Positions 62,417-64,000 of a stretch of DNA of 64,000 nucleotides are shown here, piece by piece. The notes under the pieces are model-generated. The model worked only from the letters and a program-made list of their open reading frames with translations, did no database searches and was not told the origin of the DNA. Position numbers and translations under genes: made by a program. Every line of letters begins with the position of its first letter. Within the stretch, counting starts at the first letter, position 1. Where the stretch lies: contig NZ_CP054139.1 in the NCBI RefSeq assembly GCF_013283875.1, positions 1,240,001 to 1,304,000 of the forward strand, given 5' to 3'. This DNA is from Mucilaginibacter mali. Lineage in GTDB: Bacteria; Bacteroidota; Bacteroidia; Sphingobacteriales; Sphingobacteriaceae.

Positions 62417-64000
62417 TTGAAAAGAAAAGACTTCCTTTACCTTACCGGCATGGGCATAGGTGCCGGTATGTTAAGCCGGGTGCCGGTCTTTGGATCGTCG
62501 ATGCCCATTGGGTCGCATGTGGAAACGGTAGACGTTGCCCTTAAAAAACGCATGGCCGATGTGGCCCTGAACGCGGCCCGCAGCAAAGGCGCCACTTATA
62601 CCGATGTACGCATAGGCCGCTACCTTAACCAATACGTGGTTACCCGCGAGGATAAGGTAGAAAATATCGCCAACACGCAATCGTACGGTATGGGCATCCG
62701 CGTGATAGCCAATGGTTGCTGGGGCTTTGCCGCTACCGATAAACTGGATAACGACAGCATTGCCAAAGCGGCCGCCATGGCAGTAGCAATTGCTAAGGAG
62801 AACGCCCGCATACAAGCCGAACCGGTGCAACTTGCCCCGCAAAAAGGCTATGGCGAGGTAAGCTGGAAAACCCCGATAGAAAAGAACGCCTTTGATGTGC
62901 CGATGAAGGATAAGACCGATCTGCTGCTATCGGCCAATGCCGCTGCGATGAAGAACGGCGCCAACTATGTCAACTCCATCCTGTTTTTGGTGAACGAACA
63001 GAAGTACTTCGCCTCAACCGATGGCTCCTATATCGATCAGGACGTTCACCGCATCTGGCCTACATTTACCATTACAAAAGTGGATGCCAAGACCGGGAAG
63101 TTTGAAACCCGCAACGCCCTGAGTGCGCCACGCGGTATGGGTTACGAGTACCTGATGCCCCGCGAAAGTGATAAGATAAAAGGCGGTCCGGCCATTTTAT
63201 ACCGCGACCGTTACGATATGCTGGAAGACGCCGGGAACGGTGCTTTGCAGGTTACCCAAAAAATGGCCGCCAAATCGGTAGAGCCGGGTAAGTACGATCT
63301 GATCCTCGATCCAAGTCACCTGTGGTTAACCATCCACGAATCGGTGGGGCACCCAACCGAGTTAGACCGTGTACTGGGCTACGAAGCCAATTACGCCGGT
63401 ACCAGCTTTCTTACTTTAGATAAATGGAAAACGGGCAAATTCAACTTTGGCAGCAAGAACGTAAACATCGTGGCCGATAAGTTACAACCAGGCTCGCTGG
63501 GTGCGGTGGGGTACGATGATGAGGGCGTTAAATGCGGGCAGTGGGATCTGATCAAAGACGGTATACTGGTAAACTACCAGGTGATTCGTGATCAGGCGCA
63601 TATCATCGGCCTCAATCAATCGCAGGGCTGCTGCTATGCCGATGGCTGGAACGATGTACAATTCCAGCGCATGGCCAACGTATCGCTGCAACCGGGCAAA
63701 ACGCCGCTGGCCGTGGCCGATATCATTAAGAATACCGAGAAAGGCATCTATATCATCGGCGACAGCTCGTTCTCTATCGATCAGCAGCGCTATAACTTCC
63801 AGTTTAGCGGGCAAATGTATTACGAGGTGAAGAACGGCAAGATAGCAGGCATGCTGAACGATGTGGCTTACCAGGCCAATACCCAGGAGTTCTGGAATTC
63901 GTGCGTAGCCGTGGCCGATAAGAGCGATTACCGTTTAGGCGGCTCGTTCTTTGATGGCAAGGGACAGCCGGGGCAGGTGAGCGCCGTATCGCACGGTTCG
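62417..64000 (+). CDS. TldD/PmbA-family metalloprotease, partial (runs off the window)
   Basis: At least 528 codons, open to the window end. The start is TTG, opening KRKDFLYLTG with a hydrophobic stretch after it, resembling a twin-arginine-type signal of Bacteroidota. TldD-type blocks include TYTDVRIGRYLNQYVVTRED, the zinc site HESVGH (H307, E308, H312) in IHESVGHPTELDR, and GYDDEGVKCGQWDLIKDGIL. TldD works with TldE/PmbA to degrade unfolded or modified peptides. Exported homologues are common in this phylum and a TldE partner would be expected downstream of the window. Confidence 0.88.
   Translation, partial: MKRKDFLYLTGMGIGAGMLSRVPVFGSSMPIGSHVETVDVALKKRMADVALNAARSKGATYTDVRIGRYLNQYVVTREDKVENIANTQSYGMGIRVIANGCWGFAATDKLDNDSIAKAAAMAVAIAKENARIQAEPVQLAPQKGYGEVSWKTPIEKNAFDVPMKDKTDLLLSANAAAMKNGANYVNSILFLVNEQKYFASTDGSYIDQDVHRIWPTFTITKVDAKTGKFETRNALSAPRGMGYEYLMPRESDKIKGGPAILYRDRYDMLEDAGNGALQVTQKMAAKSVEPGKYDLILDPSHLWLTIHESVGHPTELDRVLGYEANYAGTSFLTLDKWKTGKFNFGSKNVNIVADKLQPGSLGAVGYDDEGVKCGQWDLIKDGILVNYQVIRDQAHIIGLNQSQGCCYADGWNDVQFQRMANVSLQPGKTPLAVADIIKNTEKGIYIIGDSSFSIDQQRYNFQFSGQMYYEVKNGKIAGMLNDVAYQANTQEFWNSCVAVADKSDYRLGGSFFDGKGQPGQVSAVSHGS

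Overview
The window looks like chromosome of a member of the Bacteroidota, most likely a Sphingobacteriaceae close to Mucilaginibacter or Pedobacter. The evidence is a SusC/SusD pair, a GLPGLI protein with its TonB-type receptor, several promoters of the Bacteroidota type (TTTG, 19-20 bases, TAnnTTTG), few Shine-Dalgarno sites, and the thrS-infC-rpmI-rplT order. The genus is inference.

Region 1 (about 1-17 kb) is a carbohydrate-utilization locus on the + strand. A sodium/solute symporter, a GH130 mannosylglucose phosphorylase and a cellobiose 2-epimerase form a compact cassette for taking up and splitting beta-mannosidic disaccharides. Then come a PL8 polysaccharide lyase, SusC, SusD, a GH105 unsaturated uronyl hydrolase, a GH28 protein and a GH78 alpha-L-rhamnosidase. 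Together they suggest attack on an acidic, rhamnose-bearing polysaccharide. No regulator is visible.

Region 2 (17-19.7 kb) is a genomic scar: a decayed tRNA-Ser, a frameshifted response-regulator fragment, a PhyH-type dioxygenase, and an IS remnant abutting a cation-efflux gene that has lost its 3' third.

Region 3 (19.8-27 kb) holds an ECF sigma factor divergent from an operon for a DoxX-like protein, a flavin reductase-like protein, a 6-pyruvoyl-tetrahydropterin synthase and GTP cyclohydrolase I. A symmetric promoter pair lies between them. An MFS permease, a LutA-like Fe-S protein, two paralogous lipoproteins and a zinc-ribbon protein follow.

Region 4 (27-46 kb) is mostly housekeeping: thrS-infC-rpmI-rplT, fabI, an ArnT-like glycosyltransferase, a ModF-like ABC ATPase, a GH1 glucosidase, a TPR histidine kinase, a glutaryl-CoA dehydrogenase-like enzyme, folB, a GlcD-like oxidase, a hotdog thioesterase, hsp20, a DUF486 protein and rpe.

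Region 5 (46-64 kb) has an S9 peptidase, a GLPGLI/TonB-receptor operon under two tandem palindromic operators, a Fic protein, RDD, LiaF-like and PspC envelope proteins, an SDR enzyme, MlaE/MlaF without an adjacent MlaD, an RlmI-like methyltransferase, an unknown lipoprotein and the start of a TldD-type protease.

The most unusual property is non-coding. Intergenic spaces are packed with several palindromic repeat families, some nested inside one another, and one C-rich hairpin family sits exactly at the 3' ends of four genes.
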